Below, piece after piece: positions 9,201 to 11,500 of a stretch of DNA of 11,500 bases; positions within the stretch are counted from its first letter, which is position 1, and each line of letters opens with the position of its first letter. Source of the DNA: Symbiodinium natans. Taxonomy: Eukaryota; Sar; Dinophyceae; Suessiales; Symbiodiniaceae. The notes below the pieces were generated by a model, which had not been told where the DNA came from, searched no databases, and saw only the letters and a list, made by a program, of their open reading frames with translations. The translations under genes and the position numbers were made by a program. The DNA is taken from the NCBI GenBank assembly GCA_905221605.1, contig CAJNDS010002604.1, positions 280,973 through 292,472 of the forward strand, given 5' to 3'.

Positions 9201-10954
9201 GTTTTATGTTTTCAGGGTTTCCAGGGTCAAGGGTTTTGCAGGGTTTCAGGGTTTATAAATAGTTTTAAATTTTAAACCGTAAGCCCTAAACCCTAAACCC
9301 TAAACCCTAAACCCTAAACCCTAAACCCTAAACCCTAAACCCTAAACCCTAAACCCTAAACCCTAAACCCTAAACCCTAAACCCTAAACCCTAAACCCTC
9401 AACCCTCAACCCTCAACCCTAAACCCTAAACCCTCACGCTTCCAGTTGTCTTGTGGGTTTCGGGTTTCTAGCGTTTTCTAGGCTGGTCCCTTTGTATGGG
9501 CTTAGGAATGGGGACCCCTCGTATACCCCTCATATACCCCATAAACACCCCAGAGCCCAGACCTCACAACTATTTTCAGATCGGTTTGGGGGGGGGCCCC
9601 CGGGGGGAGACGAGCCCATCATGTCCAAGCCCAAATGCCCAGAACCCCAAAGCCCCAAATCCCCAAAACCCCAAATCAGCAAATCCCCAAAACCCCAAAC
9701 CCCCAAACTTCCCAAACCCCAAAACCCCAAAACCATAAATCCCCAAAGCCCCAAAACCCCAAAGCCCCCAAAACCCCCCCAAAACGCACAAAAAACCCCT
9801 AAACCCTAAACCCTAAACCCTACACCCTAAACCCTAAACCCTACACCCTAAACACTAAAACCCCACAACCCCAGAGTTAGGTTTGCTTGCTGGTTCTTCG
9901 TGGGGAAGGGAGGGAGTCTAGGGTCCTTCTACCCAGTTTTGGGATTCGGGTTTAGGTTTTAGGGTTTAGGGTTTAGGGTTTAGGGTTTAGGGGGGATGTA
10001 AGGTACCGAACTCCATCCTTCCCTACCAAGAACCAGTAGGCTTCGGGTTCTTTATAGAACCCTCAAAGGGGCTATTGATATGAGCGGTTTTTCGAAAATA
10101 CGGTTACCCTAATCGGGGGTGGTTCCGATAATGAGGATTCGAGTTTTTTGGGGTCTATATAGGGGGCTAAACCCCTAAGCCCCCAAACCCGTAAACCGAC
10201 CCCCCAATCCCCAAACCCTTATACCCCTAAACCCCTCCACCCCTAAACCGACCCCTTAACCCCTAAACCCCTACCCGTAAGGCCCTATGCTCCTAAACCC
10301 TTAACCACAAAACCCGAAGCCCTAAACCCTAAACCCTAAACCCTAAACCCTAAACCCTAAACCCTAAACCCTAAACCCTAAACCCTAAACCCTAAACCCA
10401 AAGCCCCTAAACCAACCCAAAGCTTCAGCAGGGGGCCACCCGATTGCGGGGCCAGGCAAAGGCAGGGCACTGCGCGCATTTCATGTGTTGCGAGGCTGTG
10501 GCTTCCGGGTTGAGGCTTTAGGGTTTAGGGTTGAGGGTTTAGGGTTTGGCGTTTAGGGTTTAGGGTTTAGGTCTTGGGGTTGAGGGTTTAGGATTGAGGG
10601 TTGAGAGTTGAGGGTTTAGAGGCTTAGTTGCTGGGGTTGATTTTTGGAACAGTTTTTTTTGTTCAGTTCTGTGGGCTTTTGTCCTTATACGTATTAAACC
10701 ACTCATAGAACTTTAGATTCTTACACGGCCCCCAACCCTAAACCCCAGTTTAAGGGCTTACGCTTCCTGGTTGATGCTGTTGTTTCCGGGTTACCCGCCA
10801 GCGACCTGCGGGGGTCCCGAAGCCCGAACCCTCCTAAACCTTAAACCCTAAACCCTAAACCCTAAACCCCAAAACCCTAAACCCTAAACTCCAAACCCCA
10901 AGCGCGACTGCCTGCCTCCAACAGGCTTTGGATGTTTGGCGTCTGGAGACCAAG
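152..10954 (+). CDS. Voltage-gated cation channel with EF-hands, 17 exons, partial at both ends
   Basis: Exons: 152-220, 1624-1721, 1989-2066, 3009-3068, 3420-3465, 3568-3648, 3799-3885, 4191-4267, 4376-4428, 4636-4665, 4930-5019, 5560-5623, 6028-6068, 7682-7728, 9148-9182, 10432-10461, 10925-10954. Joined, they give about 339 residues without a stop. Seen: S2 (about 29-50), S3 (57-76), S4 with R89, R92, K95, R98 and R101, S5 (119-144), pore helix and filter around TMFEILFANW (178-187), S6 (201-227), EF loop 1 (263-274) and a shortened EF loop 2 near 306-317. Known: this is the Ion_trans fold, in which four such units form a pore in a membrane and depolarisation moves S4; C-terminal EF-hands usually bind calcium. 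Inferred: a calcium-modulated cation channel, probably a single-domain type common in dinoflagellates. It could also be the last repeat of a longer multi-domain channel, because S1 and anything before it lie outside the window. Ion selectivity cannot be assigned. All exons start with G after AG; donors are GT (10), GC (6) and GA (1). Confidence 0.88.
226..530. repeat. Intron 1 telomeric-type blocks, both orientations
   Basis: Degenerate CCCTAAA units occupy about 254-262 and 303-410, with CCCCAAA, CCCTCAA and CCTTAA variants. A TTTAGGG block runs from about 462 to 530. The two are inverted relative to each other and separated by about 50 nt of unique sequence, so a large stem could form in the transcript. 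Confidence 0.85.
531..748. other. Unique spacer in intron 1
   Basis: Non-repetitive, AT-richer sequence between telomeric blocks, with an 8-T run near 650. I see no exon or recognisable element here. Confidence 0.5.
749..905 (-). repeat. Near-perfect (CCCTAAA)n array in intron 1
   Basis: About 20 consecutive CCCTAAA units (TTTAGGG on the minus strand), with only isolated variants such as CACTAAA and an extra A near the right end. This is one of the most homogeneous arrays in the window, which suggests recent addition or expansion compared with the degenerate blocks around it. Confidence 0.95.
911..927 (+). repeat. Poly-G tract (17 G)
   Basis: An uninterrupted run of 17 G directly after the telomeric array of intron 1. 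Its length should be treated with caution, since homopolymers of this size are prone to sequencing error. Confidence 0.9.
964..1097 (-). repeat. CCCTAAA array with CCCTAGA and extra-A variants
   Basis: Telomeric-type units with repeated CCCTAGA and CCCTAAAA variants, within intron 1. The same variants recur side by side, a sign of local duplication of imperfect units. Confidence 0.9.
1232..1605 (-). repeat. CCCTAAA arrays flanking a unique stretch, intron 1
   Basis: Arrays at about 1232-1355 and 1488-1605 surround about 130 nt of unique sequence (1356-1487). The second array is rich in CCCCAAA units. A minus-strand reading frame across this area is simply translated repeat and is not supported as a gene. 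The right array ends about 20 nt before exon 2. Confidence 0.88.
1624..1721 (+). CDS. Channel exon 2: S2 segment
   Basis: Acceptor cag at 1621-1623, GT donor at 1722 (aag/gtgccc). It encodes the S2 helix with TMFFTIDVVIRV, in which the acidic D42 and the basic R46 sit as in the S2 charge-transfer region of voltage sensors. The exon ends with LKFWK, the usual positively charged S2-S3 turn. It closes in phase 0 onto exon 3. Confidence 0.87.
1740..1935 (+). repeat. TTCAGGG to TTTAGGG array, intron 2
   Basis: Begins with about six TTCAGGG units and then switches abruptly to TTTAGGG (to about 1814). Smaller TTTAGGG blocks follow at 1846-1885 and 1909-1935. A block of one variant passing into the canonical unit points to unit-by-unit local amplification. 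These blocks occupy much of the 267-nt intron. Confidence 0.9.
1989..2066 (+). CDS. Channel exon 3: S3 segment
   Basis: Acceptor ggcag (1984-1988), GT donor at 2067 (ccg/gtgcgc). It reads VCLNYVDVAVTATSLFEL, the classic S3 pattern N-x-x-D followed by a hydrophobic helix; the Asp (residue 63) is the conserved S3 countercharge. The last codons (SRVFLLP) run into VNPV of exon 4, giving the usual LPVNP turn ahead of S4. Confidence 0.88.
2067..3008. other. Intron 3 content
   Basis: The 942-nt intron holds a (GA)n run at about 2094-2122, two CCCTAAA units near 2270-2284, the antisense P450-like exon (2598-2683) and a CCCTAAA block at about 2923-2973 just before exon 4. The remainder is unique sequence. 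A run of nine A lies near 2394-2402. No other gene is supported. Confidence 0.6.
2598..2683 (-). pseudogene. Antisense cytochrome P450-like exon (I/J-helix region)
   Basis: On the minus strand, the segment follows ctgag/G and ends at ccag before gtacag, the same AG/G and GT pattern as the channel exons. Its 86 nt are open and read SWTFYEQLTRNPDVQARLHD followed by EIMQKMPP. The combination of W-T-x-Y-x-L, N-P-D-V-Q-x-x-L and D-E-I is the end of the I helix plus the J helix of P450s. P450s are haem monooxygenases; this piece lies after the oxygen-binding Thr and before the ExxR motif, so it carries no catalytic residue. I could not find the oxygen-binding, ExxR or haem-Cys exons on either side. 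It sits inside channel intron 3 on the opposite strand. It may be a stray, dead exon or one exon of a nested minus-strand gene; the fragment call is the simpler reading. Confidence 0.6.
3009..3068 (+). CDS. Channel exon 4: S4 voltage sensor
   Basis: Acceptor gcag (3005-3008), GT donor at 3069 (atg/gtggct). The 20 codons include LFRLLRIFKLARALRM, with basic residues at 89, 92, 95, 98 and 101 of the joined product. This exact every-third-residue spacing separated by hydrophobic pairs is the S4 gating helix. It is one of the strongest identifying segments in the window. Confidence 0.94.
3123..3196 (+). repeat. TTTAGGG array 1 of intron 4
   Basis: About ten TTTAGGG units with single variants (TTTCGGG, TTTAGGA). 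With the block at 3342-3384, it makes up a third of the 351-nt intron between the S4 and S4-S5 exons. Confidence 0.93.
3260..3282. repeat. Perfect hairpin of CT/GA sequence
   Basis: The 11-base arm CCGCTCTCTCT is followed by one base and its exact complement AGAGAGAGCGG. It lies inside intron 4 between two telomeric blocks. It would form a cruciform or RNA hairpin; no function is implied. Confidence 0.85.
3342..3384 (+). repeat. TTTAGGG array 2 of intron 4
   Basis: Six near-perfect TTTAGGG units, ending about 35 nt before exon 5. Confidence 0.93.
3420..3465 (+). CDS. Channel exon 5: S4-S5 linker
   Basis: Acceptor cgag (3416-3419). It reads VTMTNVLSSLQLLIK, an amphipathic linker helix. The donor is GC at 3466 (aaat/gcttct): only this cut gives a T that joins GT of exon 6 as TGT (Cys), producing LLIKCLMAS. 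A GC donor is expected in dinoflagellate genes. Confidence 0.9.
3568..3648 (+). CDS. Channel exon 6: S5 segment
   Basis: Acceptor ctag (3564-3567), GC donor at 3649 (gtca/gcacct). It encodes IDMLFWTFCLLTFLQCVAG, a hydrophobic S5 helix. The trailing A joins GT of exon 7 as AGT (Ser), giving MIVSTLCRD across the junction. The 102-nt intron before it has no telomeric repeat. Confidence 0.92.
3695..3790 (-). repeat. CCCTAAA array filling intron 6
   Basis: Occupies most of the 150-nt intron between the S5 and turret exons, with CCCTGAA, CCCGAAA and CCCCAAA variants. It leaves about 45 nt at the donor side and under 10 nt before the acceptor, so this intron is largely telomeric-type sequence. Confidence 0.92.
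3799..3885 (+). CDS. Channel exon 7: S5-pore turret
   Basis: Acceptor caag (3795-3798). It reads TLCRDYIEDPQFA and later EEVYRYYGSFT, the extracellular stretch preceding the pore helix. Two other cuts (cgt/gcc, or acg/gta at 3874) are conceivable. I chose the GT donor at 3886 (actc/gtgcct) because C plus GC of exon 8 makes an Arg codon, giving GSFTRTFLTMFE with no gap against the family pattern as I know it. Confidence 0.86.
3886..4190. other. Intron 7: AT-rich, no telomeric repeats
   Basis: 305 nt of AT-rich unique sequence with a T-rich approach to exon 8. It contains none of the repeat families seen elsewhere. Both strands have short open frames here, but these are shadows around exon 8. 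Confidence 0.75.
4191..4267 (+). CDS. Channel exon 8: pore helix and selectivity filter
   Basis: Acceptor ccag (4187-4190). It encodes TFLTMFEILFANW followed by APPARVLVDNVS. The F-E-I/M...N-W core aligns with the pore helix and filter of single-domain voltage-gated channels, where bacterial sodium channels have TLESW. Here the filter reads FANW, without an acidic residue next to the Trp. The donor appears to be GA at 4268 (agc/gagact), the only cut that gives NVS-EWFSLFF. An alternative upstream start at 4160 would add MPMAATSDIPG but fits the family length less well. Confidence 0.9.
4376..4428 (+). CDS. Channel exon 9: first half of S6
   Basis: Acceptor cgaag (4371-4375), GT donor at 4429 (gcagt/gttgcc). 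It reads EWFSLFFLIYRCIIGFAV, the start of the pore-lining S6 helix with the charged R typical of this alveolate class. GT of its end joins the first G of exon 10 as GTG (Val). Confidence 0.91.
4523..4615 (+). repeat. Dispersed repeat copy A, intron 9
   Basis: About 75 nt resemble 8167-8245, with an exact 18-base core GACCCCAATAAGGTACCC at 4568-4585 followed by a near match to ATTTCG. A weaker inverted relative is at 4699-4727. No coding capacity; probably an old short mobile repeat. Confidence 0.7.
4636..4665 (+). CDS. Channel exon 10: second half of S6 (30 nt)
   Basis: Acceptor gcag (4632-4635). The 30-nt exon supplies LNVVNAVFV, the gate end of S6. The GC donor at 4666 leaves CA, which joins the first G of exon 11 as CAG, giving VFVQQTMK. 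It is far too short to find without the flanking S6 context. Confidence 0.9.
4736..4918 (-). repeat. CCCTAAA array of intron 10
   Basis: About 180 nt of degenerate to perfect units, including six-base CCCTAA versions. It ends 11 nt before exon 11, so the acceptor has almost no ordinary polypyrimidine tract apart from the repeat itself. Confidence 0.92.
4930..5019 (+). CDS. Channel exon 11: post-S6 cytoplasmic linker
   Basis: Acceptor ccag (4926-4929). It reads QTMKTASFDEELAFKQKERD then VVTYTNKVRR, a charged, probably helical segment leading from the S6 gate to the EF-hands. GC donor at 5020 (ccgaag/gcaggg); AG plus G of exon 12 gives Arg. Telomeric repeats begin only about 8 nt inside the following intron. 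Confidence 0.91.
5027..5150 (+). repeat. TTTAGGGG octamer array, intron 11
   Basis: Two TTTAGGG units lead into about 13 units with four G's (TTTAGGGG, with TTTCGGGA and TTTGGGGG variants). Homogenisation of the octamer within one block distinguishes it from neighbouring seven-base arrays. It begins 8 nt after exon 11. Confidence 0.93.
5151..5375. other. Unique spacer of intron 11
   Basis: Unique sequence with a TATATAA string near 5244 and no exon that I can support. The reading frame over its right end runs into translated repeat (LNPQPST) and is rejected as a gene. Confidence 0.5.
5376..5548 (-). repeat. CCCTCAA/CCCTAAA array, intron 11
   Basis: Mixed block in which CCCTCAA and CCTCAAG variants dominate the left half and CCCTAAA the right. 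With the TTTAGGGG block, it gives the intron inverted repeat arms separated by about 225 nt. It ends just before exon 12. Confidence 0.92.
5560..5623 (+). CDS. Channel exon 12: EF-hand 1
   Basis: Acceptor agag (5556-5559), GT donor at 5624 (ctt/gttact). It reads LFQTMDETGDGTLNFEEF. The 12-residue loop D-E-T-G-D-G-T-L-N-F-E-E has Asp at 1 and 5, Gly at 6, a hydrophobic residue at 8 and Glu at 12, so calcium binding is plausible. The frame stays open past the donor (VTLLG, then stop), but only the 5623 cut matches the phase of exon 13 and restores KLVTSPKLKFW. Confidence 0.94.
5651..6020. repeat. Inverted telomeric blocks of intron 12
   Basis: TTTAGGG units at 5651-5685 near the donor and a 260-nt CCCTAAA array at 5763-6020 that reaches to within 8 nt of exon 13. 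About 75 nt of unique sequence lies between. Variants in the right array include CCCCAAA, CCCTAAT and CCTTAAA. Confidence 0.92.
6028..6068 (+). CDS. Channel exon 13: helix between EF-hands
   Basis: Acceptor caag (6024-6027), GC donor at 6069 (ctgga/gcttgg). It reads VTSPKLKFWMSQL, a short helix with the Trp and Met typical of the EF1-EF2 spacer in this channel class. GA joins G of exon 14 to give Glu (SQLELDYHD). The intron that follows is the longest in the window (1613 nt). Confidence 0.87.
6076..6280 (+). repeat. TTTAGGG plus GTCTAGGGG repeats, start of intron 13
   Basis: TTTTAGGG and TTTAGGG units to about 6130, then a G-rich block with the period GTCTAGGGG at about 6158-6255. The second unit is a clear departure from the telomeric motif, probably locally derived from it. 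Confidence 0.85.
6281..7061. other. Mostly unique middle of intron 13
   Basis: Small TTTAGGG blocks at 6598-6630 and a few CCCTAAA units near 6825-6840 interrupt otherwise unique sequence. A weak exon-like island at about 6677-6741 reads TNAFIKFRRFSAVLVRMKK and ends at a strong donor (cgg/gtgagt). I recognise no family, and it is not needed for the channel frame. Confidence 0.4.
7062..7220 (-). repeat. CCCCTAAA octamer array, intron 13
   Basis: Eight-base CCCCTAAA units dominate, with CCCCTGAA and CCCTAGA variants. This is the opposite orientation of the octamer block in intron 11. Confidence 0.88.
7295..7663 (+). repeat. TTTAGGG blocks around a unique stretch, end of intron 13
   Basis: Blocks at 7295-7368 and 7622-7663 surround about 250 nt of unique sequence. 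In that stretch, the frame after a pyrimidine-rich ccaag at about 7417-7421 reads STQHLSMSRLSFPSFGRK and meets a gtagca donor near 7488. It is exon-like in shape only, with no recognised homology. Confidence 0.85.
7682..7728 (+). CDS. Channel exon 14: entering helix of EF-hand 2
   Basis: Acceptor ccag (7678-7681). It reads LDYHDLLSLFEFLDN. I place the end at 7728 with a GT donor (aatg/gtgact): G plus GT of exon 15 gives FLDNGDGQITLSEF. Extending to gatg at 7740 would give a textbook DSDGDGQI loop, but only with a CA or GC-AA intron, so the canonical GT-AG choice is preferred. Confidence 0.87.
7807..7935 (+). repeat. Near-perfect (TTTAGGG)n array, intron 14
   Basis: About 18 consecutive units, almost without error, about 80 nt after exon 14. 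It is one of the most homogeneous arrays in the window and the longest in this orientation. Confidence 0.95.
8167..8250 (+). repeat. Dispersed repeat copy B, intron 14
   Basis: Shares the exact 18-base core GACCCCAATAAGGTACCC (8204-8221) and flanking similarity with the copy at 4523-4615. Both copies are in the same orientation and lie in introns of the same gene. Confidence 0.7.
8251..8640 (-). repeat. Highly degenerate CCCTAAA-derived sequence, intron 14
   Basis: Scattered CCCTAAA, CCCTGAA and CCCCAAA units with much substitution, clearest at about 8502-8545. It looks like an old, decayed array. Confidence 0.6.
8641..8906. other. Unique stretch of intron 14
   Basis: Non-repetitive sequence, purine-rich on the plus strand, from about 8700 to 8890. 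Overlapping frames here encode arginine- and proline-rich peptides with no recognisable domain and no splice phase that would fit between exons 14 and 15. I do not call a gene. Confidence 0.45.
8907..8996 (+). repeat. 45-bp minisatellite, two copies of a 21+24 dimer
   Basis: Four units built on AAAGATTCTATGTATGGATTC, alternating 21, 24, 21 and 24 bases, so the true period is 45 bp (8907-8951 and 8952-8996). The two dimers differ at only a few positions. Translations show a repeated ILCMGS or FYVW pattern that merely reflects the DNA repeat. Confidence 0.92.
9148..9182 (+). CDS. Channel exon 15: loop and exit helix of EF-hand 2
   Basis: Acceptor caag (9144-9147), GT donor at 9183 (gag/gtcttg). 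It reads DGQITLSEFIE. With exon 14, the loop becomes D-N-G-D-G-Q-I-T-L-S-E, one position short of a canonical EF loop when aligned on the final Glu, so metal binding here is less certain than in EF-hand 1. The cut after GAG keeps phase with exon 16. Confidence 0.87.
9211..9436. repeat. Inverted telomeric blocks, start of intron 15
   Basis: A degenerate TTTCAGGG block (9211-9255) is followed by a long near-perfect CCCTAAA array (about 9285-9400) that ends in three CCCTCAA units and returns to CCCTAAA. Confidence 0.93.
9588..9607. repeat. G9-C5-G6 homopolymer palindrome
   Basis: Nine G, five C and six G in direct succession. The C run can pair with either G run, so a tight hairpin or slipped structure is likely in DNA and RNA. 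Read errors are also likely here. Confidence 0.85.
9640..9860 (-). repeat. CCCCAAA-rich array, intron 15
   Basis: Left two thirds consist of CCCCAAA, CCCCAAAA and CCCAAAT variants, giving proline-lysine-asparagine translations such as NPKTPKPP in every frame. The right end reverts to CCCTAAA with CCCTACA variants. The open frames across it are artefacts of a repeat without stop codons. Confidence 0.9.
9948..9992 (+). repeat. TTTAGGG block, intron 15
   Basis: Five to six TTTAGGG units after a TTTTAGGG start. The following 9993-10160 is unique, apart from a weak match to the dispersed repeat near 10104-10118. Confidence 0.9.
10165..10410 (-). repeat. CCCCTAAA to CCCTAAA array, end of intron 15
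   Basis: Degenerate octamer and CCCCCAA-type units to about 10318, then a near-perfect CCCTAAA array (about 10319-10399) ending some 30 nt before exon 16. Confidence 0.93.
10432..10461 (+). CDS. Channel exon 16: post-EF tail (30 nt)
   Basis: Acceptor gcag (10428-10431), GC donor at 10462 (caaag/gcaggg). The ten codons give GATRLRGQAK, which continues EFIE of exon 15 as EFIEGATRLRGQAK, the usual segment after the second EF-hand in these channels. The frame runs on past the donor but becomes cysteine-rich and unlike the family. Confidence 0.82.
10515..10902. repeat. Inverted telomeric blocks of intron 16
   Basis: TTTAGGG and TTGAGGG units at 10515-10625, a few CCCTAAA-like units near 10733, and a CCCTAAA array at 10828-10902 ending about 20 nt before exon 17. 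About 200 nt of unique sequence lies between the arms. Confidence 0.9.
10925..10954 (+). CDS. Channel exon 17: C-terminal tail helix (30 nt)
   Basis: Acceptor acag (10921-10924), GT donor at 10955 (aag/gtggct). It reads ALDVWRLETK, continuing RLRGQAK of exon 16 as a helical tail. If the donor is not used, the frame reads on through VAWAQV to an in-frame TAG. The latter would end the protein here, so whether a further exon exists is undecided. Confidence 0.76.
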
Positions 10955-10969
10955 GTGGCTTGGGCTCAG

Positions 10970-11007
10970 GTTTAGGGTTTAGGGTTTAGGGTTAAGGGTT
11001 TAGGGTA
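10970..11007 (+). repeat. TTTAGGG block after exon 17
   Basis: Five TTTAGGG units, one as TTAAGGG, beginning about 16 nt after the donor of exon 17. Confidence 0.92.
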
Positions 11008-11099
11008 GAGTGCTTATGGCAAGGCTTTACATGCTGCCAATATGTGAAGCAGTTGAATATTGGTGTGTGCTTTGCGTGTCATTTAGGCTATACTAGTTA

Positions 11100-11261
11100 T
11101 ACATATACACATACATACATACATACATACATACATACATACATACATACAGACATATATATATATGCTACACTAGGAAAACATATATATATACACATAT
11201 ATATATATATATATTTATTTATTTATTTGTTTATCTATTGATTGATTTCTTTCTTTCTCTT

Positions 11262-11297
<36 letters not shown>

Positions 11298-11325
11298 TTT
11301 CTTTATTTATTTATACATATATACC
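11100..11325. repeat. Compound microsatellite (ACAT)n-(AT)n-(TTTA)n
   Basis: ACAT tetramers to about 11150, AT dinucleotides at about 11155-11212, then ATTT/TTTA and TTTC tetramers to about 11315. The open frames over it (YIHTYIHT, YLFIYLFI) are repeat translations and not genes. Confidence 0.95.
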
Positions 11326-11372
11326 CTACTTCAATATCGCAGCTGTTCAAGCTACCTGTCCCCAAAGTTGCG

Positions 11373-11396
11373 CCCCCCCCCCCCCCCCCCCCCCCC
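11373..11396 (+). repeat. Poly-C tract (24 C)
   Basis: An unbroken run of 24 C, ending directly at AAGG. It could act as a polypyrimidine tract for an acceptor at 11399, but its length may not be accurate. Confidence 0.9.
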
Positions 11397-11399
11397 AAG

Positions 11400-11435
11400 G
11401 TTGTCTGTCTTACTAGCAGTGGCTCCCTAAAACCA
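11400..11435 (+). other. Possible exon 18 after the poly-C tract
   Basis: A 24-base C run ends in AAG/G at 11397-11400, shaped like a polypyrimidine tract and acceptor. The frame that would follow exon 17 in phase 0 reads VVCLTSSGSLKP and then stops. No family resemblance is visible, so this is only a candidate for the end of the channel gene. Confidence 0.18.
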
Positions 11436-11500
11436 TGAAACTCTAAATCCTAAGACCCGGAGACCCCAAACTCCACTGAGCCCTCAAACCCTAAGACCCT
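11430..11500 (-). repeat. Degenerate CCCTAAA sequence at window end
   Basis: CTCTAAA, CCCTAAG and CCCCAAA units with many substitutions run to the edge of the window, similar to other decayed arrays here. Confidence 0.6.

Noticed and set aside
9453-9809. Open frames of 118 and 80 residues rich in Pro, Lys and Asn
   Set aside because: They are translations of a CCCCAAA-type repeat that lacks stop codons; several frames and both strands are open at once, and they lie inside intron 15.
226-10902. CRISPR-like or bacterial repeat arrays
   Set aside because: There are no regular spacers of constant length, the unit is a seven-base telomeric motif, and the surrounding gene is clearly spliced and eukaryotic.
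11044-11438. Three plus-strand frames of 62-66 residues with YIHT and FIYL runs
   Set aside because: They are translations of ACAT, AT and TTTA microsatellites and the poly-C run.
1-11500. tRNA, rRNA, spliced-leader RNA or other structured RNA genes
   Set aside because: I scanned for tRNA arm signatures and rRNA-like blocks and saw none; a covariance-model search would be the decisive test.

Overview
The window is eukaryotic nuclear DNA, very probably from a dinoflagellate. Three things point there: a tiny-exon gene whose introns start with GT, GC or GA and whose acceptors are all AG followed by G; the plant/alveolate telomere unit TTTAGGG/CCCTAAA scattered everywhere; and a protein of the voltage-gated cation channel plus EF-hand type that is abundant in dinoflagellates. 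There is no bacterial-style gene, and none of the long uninterrupted reading frames is convincing.

The main content is one plus-strand gene, partial at both ends. I reconstruct it as 17 short exons (30-98 nt, 1016 nt in total) between 152 and 10954. Joined, they give one open frame of about 339 residues in the order expected of a 6-TM channel: S1-S2 linker, S2, S3, S4 (five basic residues at every third position), S4-S5 linker, S5, turret, pore helix and filter, S6, cytoplasmic linker, EF-hand 1, linker helix, EF-hand 2 and a C-terminal tail. Every junction closes in phase. S1 and the N-terminus lie left of the window, and the C-terminus probably lies to the right. About 9% of the window is coding.

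Layout: exon 1 (152-220) is followed by a 1.4 kb intron packed with telomeric-type repeats. Exons 2-4 (1624-3068) carry S2 to S4. Exons 5-10 (3420-4665) form a compact pore module, and four of its small introns (5, 7, 8, 9) are free of telomeric repeats. Exons 11-13 (4930-6068) carry the post-S6 linker, EF1 and a connecting helix. Introns 13, 14 and 15 are 1.2-1.6 kb each and separate exons 13, 14, 15 and 16. Exon 17 ends at 10954, followed by a telomeric array, a large compound microsatellite and a 24-base poly-C tract.

Almost all the rest is intron. Thirteen of the 17 introns contain arrays of CCCTAAA or TTTAGGG, in either orientation and often both in one intron, with array-specific variants such as TTTAGGGG, TTCAGGG and CCCTCAA. 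Intron 3 also holds an 86-nt antisense exon-like segment that reads as the I/J-helix region of a cytochrome P450. Other items are a dispersed repeat with an exact 18-bp core, a 45-bp minisatellite, a perfect short hairpin and homopolymer runs. The most unusual point is the combination: a phase-perfect channel gene whose introns are largely built of interstitial telomeric repeats.
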